Origin: CAWBRT01 sp050015355
GTDB lineage: Bacteria > Acidobacteriota > Terriglobia > Terriglobales > Acidobacteriaceae
Length of the DNA: 19,907 bases
Assembly (NCBI GenBank): GCA_050015355.1
Contig: JBEKBO010000083.1
Span: forward strand, 1 to 19,907
Reading direction: 5' to 3'
Shown: piece after piece, positions 8,141 through 15,326 of the stretch
Numbering within the stretch: position 1 is the stretch's first letter
Layout of the letters: each line of letters begins with the position of its first letter
The notes under the pieces: model-generated
The model's input: only the letters and a program-made list of their open reading frames with translations
Databases searched by the model: none
Told to the model about the DNA's origin: nothing
Position numbers and translations under genes: made by a program

Positions 8141-8581
8141 TCAGGCGATTACTTCAAACTTGCCGCCAGCCTTGGTGATCTTCTCCTGAGCCGACTCCGA
8201 GAACTTATGGGCGCGAACATTCAGCGCCTTGCTGAGTTCGCCAACCCCAAGGATCTTCACCAGTCCATCTTTCTTTTTCAGAATGCCGCGCTCGAACAGC
8301 ACTTCCGGGGTGACATCGCTGGCCTCCAACTGGACGAGCCGGGCAAGGTTCACGACCGTGAATTCCTTCTTGAAGATGTTGGTGAAGCCGCGCTTGGGCA
8401 GACGGCGATGCAGCGGCATCTGGCCGCCTTCAAAGCCGCGCATCATGCGCGAACCGCTGCGCGAACGCTGGCCCTTGTGGCCACGGGTCGAGGTCTTGCC
8501 CATCCCCGAGCCCATGCCGCGGCCGACACGCTTGCGCTTTTCCGAAGAACCTTTCGGTGCACGAATATTCGACAGATTCAT
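8141..8581 (-). CDS. rplO: 50S ribosomal protein L15
   Basis: L15 is a late-assembly 50S protein with an extended glycine/arginine-rich N-terminal arm threading through 23S rRNA. The arm is clear here: 'KRKRVGRGMGSGMGKTSTRGHKGQRSRSGSRMMRGFEGGQMPLHRRLPKRGF' over about 16-66. The globular part follows ('VVNLARLVQLEASDVTPEVL'), ending 'KITKAGGKFEVIA'. The 146 residues are the usual length. ATG at 8581. It lies 100 bases after rpmD and 112 before secY, as in spc operons generally. Confidence 0.99.
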   Translation of the reverse strand: MNLSNIRAPKGSSEKRKRVGRGMGSGMGKTSTRGHKGQRSRSGSRMMRGFEGGQMPLHRRLPKRGFTNIFKKEFTVVNLARLVQLEASDVTPEVLFERGILKKKDGLVKILGVGELSKALNVRAHKFSESAQEKITKAGGKFEVIA

Positions 8582-8681
8582 ATCTCATCCCATCACTGCG
8601 GCACCAAGCCGCGGAGGTGTGGCCGTAAAGAGCCAGGAGCCGGCGCCGCGCGCCGCGATCCCGGAGTCCGTGCGGGCCTGT

Positions 8682-8909
8682 TTACTTCGCCTCGACGATC
8701 ACGACCAGGTGCGGCACCTTGGCAACCATGCCGCGAATCGAAGGCGTGTCCTCACGCTCGACAACCTGATTCAGCCGAGTGAACCCGAGTCCTTTGACCA
8801 CCAGTCTGTGCTTCACCGGACAGCTATTCATCGAACGCACGTACTTCAAGTGGATCTTCGCTCCAGCCGCTGCCTGCGGTTTCGCCGTCTTGTTCCGTGT
8901 GCGCGCCAT
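8682..8909 (-). CDS. rpmD: 50S ribosomal protein L30
   Basis: L30 binds 23S and 5S rRNA contacts on the 50S. The core 'KIHLKYVRSMNSCPVKHRLVVKGLGFTRLNQVVEREDTPSIRGMVAKVPHLVVIVEA' begins at about residue 18 and is a complete L30 fold. The preceding 17 residues (MARTRNKTAKPQAAAGA) are a basic/alanine extension absent from the 58-60-residue standard. ATG at 8909 is two bases from the rpsE stop, and its GAGGAG lies in the end of rpsE, so coupling is likely. rplO follows after 100 bases. Confidence 0.98.
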   Translation of the reverse strand: MARTRNKTAKPQAAAGAKIHLKYVRSMNSCPVKHRLVVKGLGFTRLNQVVEREDTPSIRGMVAKVPHLVVIVEAK

Positions 8910-8911
8910 GA

Positions 8912-9421
8912 TCAGAGCTCCTCGACGGACTTGCCGCGATTGCTGGCCACTTCGTTGCGGTCGCGCAGCTTGCGCAAAGCATCGAAGGTGGCCTTCACCA
9001 CGTTGTGCGGGTTGGTCGTGCCAATCGACTTGGTCAGCACGTTCTGGACACCGGCCGAAGTCATGACGGCGCGAACCGCGCCGCCGGCGATCACGCCCGT
9101 GCCTTCCGGAGCCGGCTTGAGCAGCACCATGCCGGAGCCGAAACGGCCGAGCGAAATGTGAGGAATCGAAGTATGCGAAAGATTGACCCGGATGAGGTTC
9201 TTCTTCGCGGCTTCAATGCCCTTGCGGATCGCCTGGGGAACTTCCTTCGCCTTGCCGGAACCATAGCCAACCACGGCGGAAGCCGGGTCACCGACCACTA
9301 CCAGTGCGGCGAAGGACATGTTCTTGCCGCCCTTGACCACCTTGGTGACGCGGTTGATGCTTACCACCTGGTCCTTGAGGTTGAACTGACCGGCATCGAT
9401 TTTTTTCTTAACGATTGCCAT
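8912..9421 (-). CDS. rpsE: 30S ribosomal protein S5
   Basis: S5 is in the 30S body near the decoding centre and mRNA entry; mutations in it are known to affect fidelity. The double-stranded-RNA-binding domain is at about 15-75 ('DQVVSINRVTKVVKGGKNMSFAALVVVGD') and the C-terminal S5 domain has 'GSGMVLLKPAPEGTGVIAGGAVRAV' and 'GTTNPHNVVKAT'. ATG 9421 gives MAIVKKK and 169 residues. The frame extends to a TTG at 9442, which is less likely because GGAG lies about 11 bases before the ATG. It follows rplR after 204 bases and nearly abuts rpmD. Confidence 0.98.
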   Translation of the reverse strand: MAIVKKKIDAGQFNLKDQVVSINRVTKVVKGGKNMSFAALVVVGDPASAVVGYGSGKAKEVPQAIRKGIEAAKKNLIRVNLSHTSIPHISLGRFGSGMVLLKPAPEGTGVIAGGAVRAVMTSAGVQNVLTKSIGTTNPHNVVKATFDALRKLRDRNEVASNRGKSVEEL

Positions 9422-9535
9422 TCCTGTCGATTCTCCTGGCAAGCATCCGGGGTTCCCTGCAAGCTCGCATTTGGCTTACTGGGGTACTCAGTCGATGCCG
9501 CCGTTAACTTCCGCGGACGAACAGCCTCAATTTCA

Positions 9536-9585
9536 GCCTCACCCGCTAAACCTTCCGCTCCCCAAACTGCGGTGAGCGGCTAGGC
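9536..9585 (-). other. Interrupted hairpin in the rplR-rpsE spacer
   Basis: GCCT (9536-9539) plus CCGCT (9543-9547) can pair with AGCGG (9575-9579) plus AGGC (9582-9585), with a small internal loop, inside the 204-bp spacer 9422-9625. There is no U-tract and no ORF. It is modest and could be chance in GC-rich DNA. Confidence 0.25.
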
Positions 9586-9625
9586 CGGTTCCGCTTGGCG
9601 GTTGCAGGGGCGACCTGAAACCGTT

Positions 9626-10003
9626 CTAGAACTCGAGACCAGCTTCCCGGGCCGCCTCGGCCAAAGCTTTGACCCGCCCGTGATAAAGATAGCCCCCGCG
9701 ATCGAAGACGACCTTGCGAATACCGCTCTGCTTGGCACGCTCGGCGATAGACTTGCCGACTTGCTTGGCGGCCGCGATGTTGCCGCCGCTCACGTGAGTC
9801 TTGCCATCAGCCGCTTTGCCGAGTTCCAGTGAGCTGGCCCATACCACCGTCGTGCCCTTGGCATCGTCGATGACTTGGGCGTAAATATGTCCCACCGAAC
9901 GATATATGTTCAACCGCGGCCGCTCCGCCGTTCCCTGGAGCCGTTTGCGAATACGGTCATGAATCTTCTGCCGCGTCTCATTCTTCGAAGTCTTCCTAAT
10001 CAT
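9626..10003 (-). CDS. rplR: 50S ribosomal protein L18
   Basis: L18 binds 5S rRNA and helps dock it in the central protuberance with L5. The 125 residues carry 'RIRKRLQGTAERPRLNIYRSVGHIYAQVIDD' (about 17-47) and the C-terminal 'KVVFDRGGYLYHGRVKALAEAAREAGLEF', the L18 signature. ATG at 10003 with GAGGA eight bases upstream. It lies 144 bases after rplF and 204 before rpsE. Its N-terminus is short and basic (MIRKTSKNETRQK), as usual for the family. Confidence 0.99.
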   Translation of the reverse strand: MIRKTSKNETRQKIHDRIRKRLQGTAERPRLNIYRSVGHIYAQVIDDAKGTTVVWASSLELGKAADGKTHVSGGNIAAAKQVGKSIAERAKQSGIRKVVFDRGGYLYHGRVKALAEAAREAGLEF

Positions 10004-10016
10004 CGTTGCTGTCCTC

Positions 10017-10085
10017 GCCGGATTTCGCTCCGGCTCTGTCCCGGGGTTCTATGCCGGGGAGAGGACGGTTCTTGAACCGCTCCTC
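10017..10085 (-). other. Hairpins in the rplF-rplR spacer
   Basis: GCCGGA (10017-10022) pairs with TCCGGC (10029-10034). A longer stem joins GAGGACGGTT (10061-10070) to AACCG plus TCCTC (10075-10085) around CTTG, ten pairs with one bulged C at 10080. No U-tract accompanies either, so a processing or stabilising role is more likely than termination. Confidence 0.5.
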
Positions 10086-10147
10086 CCGTAAACTCCGCGC
10101 CATGCCAGCGACGAGCCTCGCCGCGCCCGCCCGGGGCTAAGCGGCGA

Positions 10148-10687
10148 CTATTTGGCTCCCGTCTTGCCGACCTTCTTCTTCAGTTTCTCGCCGGCGTAGC
10201 GAACGCCCTTCTGCTTGTACGGATCAGGTAAACGCAAAGAGCGCATCTCCGCCGCAACCTGCCCAACCTTCTGCCGGTCGATCCCGCTGATGGTCAACTT
10301 TGCCTGCTTGGCATCGATCGTAACCTCGATCCCCGAGGGCAGCGCATACTCGATCGGGTGCGAATAACCCAGCGTGAACACGACCGTGCCCTTGCCCTTC
10401 AGCTCGGCGCGGTAGCCGATGCCAACAATCTCCAGATCCTTGGTCCAACCGGTGGTGACGCCATGCACCGCGTTGTTGACCAGAGCGCGCGTCAAGCCAT
10501 GAATGGCGCGTTTGGATTCGTCTTCGCGAGTCACCACGATATGGCCGTCCTGCTGTGCCAGGGCCACACCGCCAGGCAGGTGGTTCGTCACCGTGCCCTT
10601 CGGCCCTTTGACCGTCACGGTATTGCCGTCAACGGCAAAGCTGACGCCCTTGGGCACTGGAATCGGCTTTTTTCCAATTCTCGACAT
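10148..10687 (-). CDS. rplF: 50S ribosomal protein L6
   Basis: L6 contacts the sarcin-ricin loop and stalk base of the 50S. From ATG 10687 (MSRIGKKPIPVPKGV) it has 179 residues, the family norm, with two alpha/beta repeats and the signature 'PDPYKQKGVRYAGEKLKKKVGKTGAK' at the C-terminus. GGAG lies seven bases before this ATG, so the upstream extension of the open frame to 10765 is not coding. It follows rpsH after 146 bases holding two stem-loops and precedes rplR. Confidence 0.98.
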   Translation of the reverse strand: MSRIGKKPIPVPKGVSFAVDGNTVTVKGPKGTVTNHLPGGVALAQQDGHIVVTREDESKRAIHGLTRALVNNAVHGVTTGWTKDLEIVGIGYRAELKGKGTVVFTLGYSHPIEYALPSGIEVTIDAKQAKLTISGIDRQKVGQVAAEMRSLRLPDPYKQKGVRYAGEKLKKKVGKTGAK

Positions 10688-10761
10688 GCTTGTTCTCCAC
10701 ACCGAAACCTTCGCGGTCCCGGGCTTCCGGCCTTTGTCCTTGGACTCGGGCTCGTCTGCTC

Positions 10762-10812
10762 GCATCGCGCCGGGCGCGATGCTGTCCGTTGCAATCCCGC
10801 GGCTTCAGCCGC
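10762..10812 (-). other. Two strong stem-loops in the rpsH-rplF spacer
   Basis: GCATCGCGC (10762-10770) pairs perfectly with GCGCGATGC (10774-10782) around CGG. Nearby, GCGGC (10799-10803) pairs with GCCGC (10808-10812) around TTCA, giving the word GCGGCTGAAGCCGC on the minus strand, which resembles common short palindromic repeats of GC-rich genomes. No U-tract. Confidence 0.5.
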
Positions 10813-10833
10813 CGCGAACAGCTAGACCTGGCG

Positions 10834-11232
10834 CTAGTAGATCTCGCAGAGAATCTCTCCGCCCAGACCCTGCTTCCGCGCCTGCCGGCCGGTCATAACA
10901 CCCTTCGGCGTGGTCAGGATGTTAATCCCCAAACCACCCAGAACTCGCGGTATCTCGGAATGGCCGACATACACGCGGCACCCCGGACGTGAAACCCGCG
11001 ACACGTTTGTGATCGACGCCTGATTGTCGCTGCCGTACTTCAGATACACGCGGAGAATCTTCTTGCCATTCTCTTCCGTGCTCTTGAAGTTCGCGAGGTA
11101 ACCCTCTTCCTTCAGAATGCGGGCCATTTCCAGCTTCAACTTGGAAGCCGGAACGTCCACCTTCTGATGGCGCGCCTTAATGCCGTTGCGAATCCGTGTC
11201 AGGAAGTCTGCCACCGGATCGGTGAAACTCAT
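10834..11232 (-). CDS. rpsH: 30S ribosomal protein S8
   Basis: S8 is a primary 16S rRNA-binding protein and in E. coli the repressor of the spc operon. The 132 residues open with 'MSFTDPVADFLTRIRNG' and end with 'GVMTGRQARKQGLGGEILCEIY', both standard. The RNA-binding C-terminal region with 'VSRPGCRVYVG' is intact. ATG at 11232 with AGGAG nine bases upstream. It is 216 bases after rpsN, one of the longest gaps in the cluster. Confidence 0.99.
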   Translation of the reverse strand: MSFTDPVADFLTRIRNGIKARHQKVDVPASKLKLEMARILKEEGYLANFKSTEENGKKILRVYLKYGSDNQASITNVSRVSRPGCRVYVGHSEIPRVLGGLGINILTTPKGVMTGRQARKQGLGGEILCEIY

Positions 11233-11359
11233 CGTATGCTTCTCCTGATCATCGTCACCCGTTCTCTTTCTCGCCTGTCGCTGGCGGCATGCGATTGGGT
11301 CAGCCTAGCCGGCCTCCCCGTGAAAGAACCTGCGATGACGTACTTGGTTCACGCTGGCG

Positions 11360-11391
11360 GCTCAACAGACGCCCCTTTGCGCATGTTGAGC
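11360..11391 (-). other. Stem-loop in the rpsN-rpsH spacer
   Basis: GCTCAAC (11360-11366) pairs with GTTGAGC (11385-11391) across an 18-base loop, in the middle of the 216-bp spacer 11233-11448. Nothing else is recognisable in this spacer: no ORF and no clear promoter. Confidence 0.35.
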
Positions 11392-11448
11392 TGACGCTCA
11401 GCCCTTGAACCGCTGCCAGCACCGGCCTCATTGCCGGGAAAATTCGCC

Positions 11449-11634
11449 TTACCAGGACGACTTGCAAACCCCGGGAATCTCGCCACGCAGCGCCAATCCG
11501 CGGAAGCACAAGCGGCAGAGGCCAAACTTGCGCAGGTAAGCGCGCGGACGTCCGCACAGCTTGCAGCGGTTGTGCTGGCGCGTGGAAAATTTCGCTTTCT
11601 TGTTCGCCTTGGCGATGCTCGATGTCTTGGCCAT
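11449..11634 (-). CDS. rpsN: 30S ribosomal protein S14, type Z (zinc)
   Basis: S14 belongs to the 30S head and is needed late in assembly. The 61 residues from ATG 11634 (MAKTSSIAKANKKAKF) are the short zinc form, with Cys24, Cys27, Cys40 and Cys43 in 'RCKLCGRPRAYLRKFGLCRLC' and the end 'IPGVCKSSW'. AGGA lies five bases before this ATG. The frame runs open upstream to 11787 but that part is unrelated to S14 and overlaps rplE. It is 76 bases after rplE. Confidence 0.98.
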   Translation of the reverse strand: MAKTSSIAKANKKAKFSTRQHNRCKLCGRPRAYLRKFGLCRLCFRGLALRGEIPGVCKSSW

Positions 11635-11710
11635 CTTGTCCTTTTCCCGTCGTCTCCAGCGGCACGCCGGAGTCAATCGCGCCTCGCGGGCGCTTCCCTC
11701 ATTGCCAACC

Positions 11711-12391
11711 CTATTGCGCCCGGAACGGCATGCCCATCTGGCGCAGCAGCGCCCGTGCTTCATCGTCGGACTTTGCCGTCGTGACAATCGTGATGTTCAT
11801 GCCCTTCATCTTCTCGACCTTCGAGTAATCGATCTCCGGGAAGATCAGTTGATCGCGAACGCCGAGCGTGTAATTGCCGCGTCCGTCGAACGATTTGGTC
11901 GAGACGCCCCGGAAGTCACGCACGCGCGGCAGAGCCACATTCATCAGCCGGTCGAGAAACTCGTACATGCGGTCGCCGCGCAAGGTGACCATGGCGCCGA
12001 TCGGCATGCCCTCGCGCACCTTGAACGCCGCGATCGACTTCTTGGCCTTGGTAACAATCGGCTTCTGGCCGGTGATCTGCGCCAACTCGGCCACCGCCGG
12101 GTCCAGAATCTTGGCGTTCTGCGTCGCTTCGCCCACCCCCATGTTGACGACGACCTTCTCCAGTCTCGGAGCCGCCATCGGGTTGGCGAGGTTCAGTTCC
12201 TTCATCAGTGCGGGACGCACCTGCTCGAAATAACGTATGCGCAAGCGGGCTGAAGCCGCATTGTTCAGCTTAGGACGGCCCGATTTCTGTACCTGTACCG
12301 GCTCGGCAGCCTGCTTGCCGCCCTTCTTCGGCTGGGCGCCCGGCTTGGCGCCTTTGCCCGGTGTCTGTGGCTTCTTTTCCTTTTCGGCCAT
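11711..12391 (-). CDS. rplE: 50S ribosomal protein L5 with N-terminal extension
   Basis: L5 carries 5S rRNA into the central protuberance and touches S13 and P-site tRNA. The core from about residue 47 ('RLRIRYFEQVRPALMKELN') through 'PRLEKVVVNMGVGEA', 'GQKPIVTKAKKSIAAFKVREGMPIG' and 'DEARALLRQMGMPF' is complete. Before it lies a 46-residue K/P/G/Q-rich, apparently disordered lead, making 226 residues against about 179. The ATG at 12391 (MAEKEKK) has GAAGGAAG immediately upstream; a GTG at 12403 would add four residues. It is preceded by a repeat-filled spacer of about 214 bases and followed by rpsN. Confidence 0.97.
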   Translation of the reverse strand: MAEKEKKPQTPGKGAKPGAQPKKGGKQAAEPVQVQKSGRPKLNNAASARLRIRYFEQVRPALMKELNLANPMAAPRLEKVVVNMGVGEATQNAKILDPAVAELAQITGQKPIVTKAKKSIAAFKVREGMPIGAMVTLRGDRMYEFLDRLMNVALPRVRDFRGVSTKSFDGRGNYTLGVRDQLIFPEIDYSKVEKMKGMNITIVTTAKSDDEARALLRQMGMPFRAQ

Positions 12392-12482
12392 TGCTTCCTT
12401 CACTCTCTCTCACGGTTTCCGGATTGCCGCCGGGTTCGTGAGGTTCTCATTTTCGCTTTGCGAAACCCTTCGCTCACCGCCG

Positions 12483-12605
12483 ACTACAGATCCTTCGCCG
12501 CAAGCTGCGCGGCTCAGGATGACCGCCTGCGAGGCTCCCGCTTCGCTCGTTCTTAGCCCGCCCTGAGCGAGCGAAGCGAGTCGAACGGGCCTCGCAAAGC
12601 GGCGG
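12483..12605 (-). repeat. Dispersed palindromic repeat, copy A (rplX-rplE spacer)
   Basis: Minus-strand reading gives a GTCATCCTGAGC ... GAAGGATCTG unit (12523-12488), a widely seen type of intergenic repeat, next to a second unit whose plus-strand core is CCTGAGCGAGCGAAGCGAGT (12562-12581). The 29-base string from 12562 to 12590 recurs exactly at 15971-15999, and similarity extends through the stop codon of the upstream gene. GCCCG/CGGGC arms flank the second unit. There is no ORF, so it would be mobilised passively if at all. Confidence 0.75.
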
Positions 12606-12932
12606 TCACTTCTCCAGCGTGTTGCTGCAGCTCTTGCAGACCCGCACCTTGCGCTCGCCACGTTCCTCGTGGCCGATCCGCGCCGGACGGTTGCAGCTTC
12701 CGCAGACCAGCATCACGTTGCTGATCGCGATCGGACTTTCCTGCTCGGCGATTCCGCCCTTGATCTGCTTCTGCGGATTAGGCCGGACGTGCTTTTTGAC
12801 CACCATCACGTGCTCGACCAGAATCTTGTTCTTCTCGGGAAAAACGCGAAGCACGCGTCCCTGCTTGCCCTTGTCACGCCCGGTGATCACCTTCACCGTA
12901 TCGTTTCGCCGGATATCAAGTATGGCTGACAT
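12606..12932 (-). CDS. rplX: 50S ribosomal protein L24, four-cysteine form
   Basis: L24 is an assembly-initiator protein of the 50S, near the tunnel exit. The KOW motif is at about 10-40 ('NDTVKVITGRDKGKQGRVLRVFPEKNKILVE'), with 'HVRPNPQKQIKGGIAEQESPI' following. The C-terminal half has Cys77, Cys80, Cys99 and Cys102 arranged as CxxC...CxxC, a probable zinc ribbon seen in many but not all L24 proteins. ATG at 12932 with GGAG close upstream. The TGA stop coincides with the end of repeat copy A. It is 52 bases after rplN. Confidence 0.98.
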   Translation of the reverse strand: MSAILDIRRNDTVKVITGRDKGKQGRVLRVFPEKNKILVEHVMVVKKHVRPNPQKQIKGGIAEQESPIAISNVMLVCGSCNRPARIGHEERGERKVRVCKSCSNTLEK

Positions 12933-12984
12933 TGTTCTCCTCTAACTTTCCGGGCCGCCTCGCCGACCTGGGTAACCTGCGCCC

Positions 12985-13356
12985 TCAGAGCACTTCCGGC
13001 GCCAACGAAACAATCTTCAAGAAACGCTTCTCGCGCAGTTCGCGGGCAACCGGCCCGAAGACGCGCGTGCCAACCGGCTCGCCGGTGGCGTCGATCAGCA
13101 CGGCGGCGTTCTGGTCGAAGCGGATGTAAGTGCCGTCCTTGCGGCGGTGCTCCTTGCGCGTGCGCACGATGACACACTTGACCACGGTGCCCTTTTTGAC
13201 CTGGCCGTCGGGAGAGGCCTCCTTGACCGCAGCCGTCACGATATCGCCCAGACCGGCGCTCAGTCCGGTTGAGCCGCCGAGGGGCAGAATCATCTGCAGC
13301 TTGCGCGCGCCGGAATTGTCGGCGACTTCGAGCATGCTTCTCATCATCACTGCCAT
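12985..13356 (-). CDS. rplN: 50S ribosomal protein L14
   Basis: L14 sits at the subunit interface and forms bridges to 16S rRNA; the silencing factor RsfS binds it in other bacteria. The 123 residues contain 'MLEVADNSGARKLQMILPLGG' (about 8-28), 'TVVKCVIVRTRKEHRRKDGTYIRFDQNAAVLI' and the ending 'REKRFLKIVSLAPEVL', a full match to the family. ATG at 13356 with GGAG eight bases before. It is first in the spc segment, 85 bases after rpsQ; that spacer can fold into one long stem. Confidence 0.99.
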   Translation of the reverse strand: MAVMMRSMLEVADNSGARKLQMILPLGGSTGLSAGLGDIVTAAVKEASPDGQVKKGTVVKCVIVRTRKEHRRKDGTYIRFDQNAAVLIDATGEPVGTRVFGPVARELREKRFLKIVSLAPEVL

Positions 13357-13369
13357 GGTTCTATCTCCT

Positions 13370-13438
13370 CAGTCCCCGGTCCGAAGCCCCGTCGCGAGCC
13401 GATCATACTTGTCGCCAACGCGGCCTACCGGAGGACTG
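13370..13438 (-). promoter_or_regulatory. Spacer-spanning stem at the S10/spc junction
   Basis: CAGTCC plus CCGG (13370-13379) is complementary to CCGG plus GGACTG (13428-13438), ten pairs with a single bulged A at 13432, enclosing 48 bases. It fills almost the whole rpsQ-rplN spacer and ends just before the GAGGAG Shine-Dalgarno of rplN. It is well placed to affect rplN translation or transcript cleavage between operon segments. The pairing is seen; the role is inferred. Confidence 0.45.
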
Positions 13439-13441
13439 GCG

Positions 13442-13759
13442 TTAACTGACCTCCGCGGTCTCTTGCGTTGCCTCGCCCGCCACCAACGGGGCCCGTCTGA
13501 GGATGTCCTTCAAGCGCCAGCGCTTCAGGCGCGACAGGGGACGCGTCTCCTCGATGCGGACAAAATCGCCCAAGTGAGCGCTCTGCTGTTCGTCGTGCGC
13601 ATAGAACTTCTTGGAATGCGCCACCACGCGACGATAAAGCGGATGAGCCTTCTGCCGGTGGACCTCGACTACGATGGTTTTCGCCATCTTGGTCGAGACC
13701 ACCTGGCCGATTAACAGTTTGCGGCGGGAGCCGCTTCCGGTATTCGTGGTCTCAGGCAT
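13442..13759 (-). CDS. rpsQ: 30S ribosomal protein S17
   Basis: S17 is an early-binding 30S protein with an OB fold. The core 'KLLIGQVVSTKMAKTIVVEVHRQKAHPLYRRVVAHSKKFYAHDE' (about 14-57) and 'GDFVRIEETRPLSRLKRWRL' are canonical. There is a short polar N-terminal lead (MPETTNTGSGSRR) and a roughly 20-residue C-terminal tail, giving 105 residues against 84 in E. coli. ATG at 13759, two bases after the rpmC stop, with its Shine-Dalgarno GGAG inside rpmC, so the pair is probably coupled. Confidence 0.99.
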   Translation of the reverse strand: MPETTNTGSGSRRKLLIGQVVSTKMAKTIVVEVHRQKAHPLYRRVVAHSKKFYAHDEQQSAHLGDFVRIEETRPLSRLKRWRLKDILRRAPLVAGEATQETAEVS

Positions 13760-13761
13760 CG

Positions 13762-13980
13762 CTACTTCTTCTCCGTTCCGGTCTTGGCGGCCGCCAAGCT
13801 CTTGGCACGCTGGACGGTCTTGATCCGCGCAATGTCCTTGCGCAGGCCGCGGATCTTTTTCAGGCTCTCGCTCTGTCCCATGTTCAACTGAAACTTCAGC
13901 CGGAAGAGCTGATCGTTCAGTTCGTGCTCCTGGTGAAGGAGCTCTTCATCGGTAAAATTGCGAATCTTTTCCGCCTTCAT
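13762..13980 (-). CDS. rpmC: 50S ribosomal protein L29
   Basis: L29 is a small two-helix protein at the tunnel exit, next to L23, where SRP and trigger factor dock. The 72 residues show both helices: 'FTDEELLHQEHELNDQLFRLKFQLNMGQSE' (9-38) and 'SLKKIRGLRKDIARIKTVQRAK' (39-60). A short A/K tail follows. ATG at 13980, 28 bases after rplP, and two bases before rpsQ. Confidence 0.98.
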   Translation of the reverse strand: MKAEKIRNFTDEELLHQEHELNDQLFRLKFQLNMGQSESLKKIRGLRKDIARIKTVQRAKSLAAAKTGTEKK

Positions 13981-14008
13981 CTCGTTTCTCTCTGGCGCCG
14001 CGAACGCA

Positions 14009-14425
14009 TTAGTGCGCGGTATGGCGCATCACGAACTTGGTTCTGAGGGGAAGCTTGTGCGAAGCCAACCGCATGGCTTCCTGCGCGTCGACTGGATTCA
14101 CACCCTCCATCTCGAACAGGATCTTGCCCGGCCGGACGACGGCCACCCAGTGATCGGGAGCACCCTTGCCCTTGCCCATACGAGTTTCGGCCGGCTTCTT
14201 CGTGACCGGCTTATCGGGGAACAAGCGGATCCAGATCTTTCCGCCACGCTTAACGAAGCGGGTCATGGCCACGCGGCTTGCCTCGATCTGGCGGTCGGTG
14301 ATCCAGCCCGGTTCAAGCACTTTCAGGCCGTAATCGCCGAACGACAGCTCGGAGCCGCGCCAAGCCTTGCCAGCCATGCGCCCGCGCTGCTGCTTGCGGT
14401 ACTTCACTTTCTTCGGCATCAACAT
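14009..14425 (-). CDS. rplP: 50S ribosomal protein L16
   Basis: L16 lies by the A-site tRNA elbow and organises the peptidyl-transferase region. The 138 residues open MLMPKKVKYRKQQRGRMAGK and contain 'EPGWITDRQIEASRVAMTRFVKRGGKIWIRLFPDKPVTKKPAETRMGKGKG', the L16 signature, including the Arg-rich loop hydroxylated in some bacteria. Two ATGs (14425 and 14419) are possible; the Shine-Dalgarno is weak for both. The leader holds CCGAGAACTGAG, shared with rpsS. It is 124 bases after rpsC. Confidence 0.98.
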   Translation of the reverse strand: MLMPKKVKYRKQQRGRMAGKAWRGSELSFGDYGLKVLEPGWITDRQIEASRVAMTRFVKRGGKIWIRLFPDKPVTKKPAETRMGKGKGAPDHWVAVVRPGKILFEMEGVNPVDAQEAMRLASHKLPLRTKFVMRHTAH

Positions 14426-14433
14426 AAGTAGTT

Positions 14434-14446
14434 CTCAGTTCTCGGT
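14434..14446 (-). repeat. ACCGAGAACTGAG motif upstream of rplP
   Basis: This 13-base word occurs identically at 16312-16324 upstream of rpsS. In both places it ends within about 10 bases of the start codon, where the Shine-Dalgarno would lie. Its GAG is the only purine block able to serve as a weak ribosome-binding site. Confidence 0.5.
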
Positions 14447-14549
14447 CCGCAGAGGCAAAGCCAGTCCCGCCTGAGCGACCGTGATACTCACCGCCTTCTG
14501 TCAAGCGCGGCTGCCCAGGCAACCGGCTAAGACGAACCAGCGGCTGATC

Positions 14550-15215
14550 CTAGAAACCAGCCTGCGCTGTCTGCGCATCGCGGCGGCGCTGGGTAAGGAT
14601 TTCTCCCTTGTAGACCCAGCACTTCACGCCAATCACGCCATACGTCGTCTTGGCTTCGGCGAAGCCATAGTCGATATCGGCGCGCAAGGTGTGCAGCGGC
14701 AATCGTCCCTGCAGATACCATTCGGAGCGGGCAATTTCGTTGCCGTTCAGACGTCCGCTCACCCGGACCTTAATGCCCTTGCACCCGAAGCGCAGCGCCG
14801 AATCCACCGCCTTGCGCATGGCGCGGCGGAAGCCAACGCGCTTTTCCAGTTGCAGCGCGATCGATTCGGCCACCAGTTGCGAGTCCAGCTCGGGCTTGTG
14901 CACTTCCTGGATGTCGACGTACACCTCGCGATTGGTGCGCTTCTGCAGCTCCTGCTTCAGCTTGTCGATTTCGGTCCCTTTGCGCCCGATGATGATGCCC
15001 GGCCGCGCCGTGCGGATGATGACCCGCAGTTTGTTGCCGGGACGCTCCACCTCGATCGAGCTGACACCGGCGGACTTGAGCTTTTCCTTCAGCTCTTCCT
15101 TCAGCTTGATGTCTTCGATCAGCAACTTGTCGAAGTCGCGATCCATGTACCAACGCGCTTTCCAAGGCTTGGTGTAGCCGAGGCGGAATCCGTATGGATG
15201 GACCTTCTGTCCCAT
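14550..15215 (-). CDS. rpsC: 30S ribosomal protein S3
   Basis: S3 is in the 30S head at the mRNA entry channel and has helicase-assisting residues. From ATG 15215 (MGQKVHPYGFRLGYTKPW) it has 221 residues: the KH domain with 'RPGIIIGRKGTEIDKLKQEL' (about 70-89) and the C-terminal domain with 'FRRAMRKAVDSALRFGCKGIKVRVSGRLNGNEIARSEW'. AGGAA lies just before this ATG, so the upstream open frame to 15242 is not used. It is 111 bases after rplV. Confidence 0.98.
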   Translation of the reverse strand: MGQKVHPYGFRLGYTKPWKARWYMDRDFDKLLIEDIKLKEELKEKLKSAGVSSIEVERPGNKLRVIIRTARPGIIIGRKGTEIDKLKQELQKRTNREVYVDIQEVHKPELDSQLVAESIALQLEKRVGFRRAMRKAVDSALRFGCKGIKVRVSGRLNGNEIARSEWYLQGRLPLHTLRADIDYGFAEAKTTYGVIGVKCWVYKGEILTQRRRDAQTAQAGF

Positions 15216-15309
15216 ATTTCCTTCTCTTCTCCGCGCCGGCATTGCTGCCGCGCTCAGTCACAATTCGCTCGCGAATCCCTGCGGCGTTGCCGCCCGGGAT
15301 ACGCCTCTC

Positions 15310-15325
15310 AGCCGCGCCCGCGGCT
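15310..15325 (-). other. Stem-loop directly after rplV
   Basis: AGCCGCG (15310-15316) pairs with CGCGGCT (15319-15325) with only two bases between; in practice the innermost pair would open. It begins one base past the rplV stop. No U-tract follows, so a 3'-end stabiliser or processing signal is more likely than a terminator. Confidence 0.4.
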
Positions 15326-15326
15326 G

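Noticed and set aside
11635..11787. Upstream extension of S14
   Set aside because: It overlaps rplE and is not homologous to S14; the zinc-form protein starts at MAKTSS with its own AGGA.
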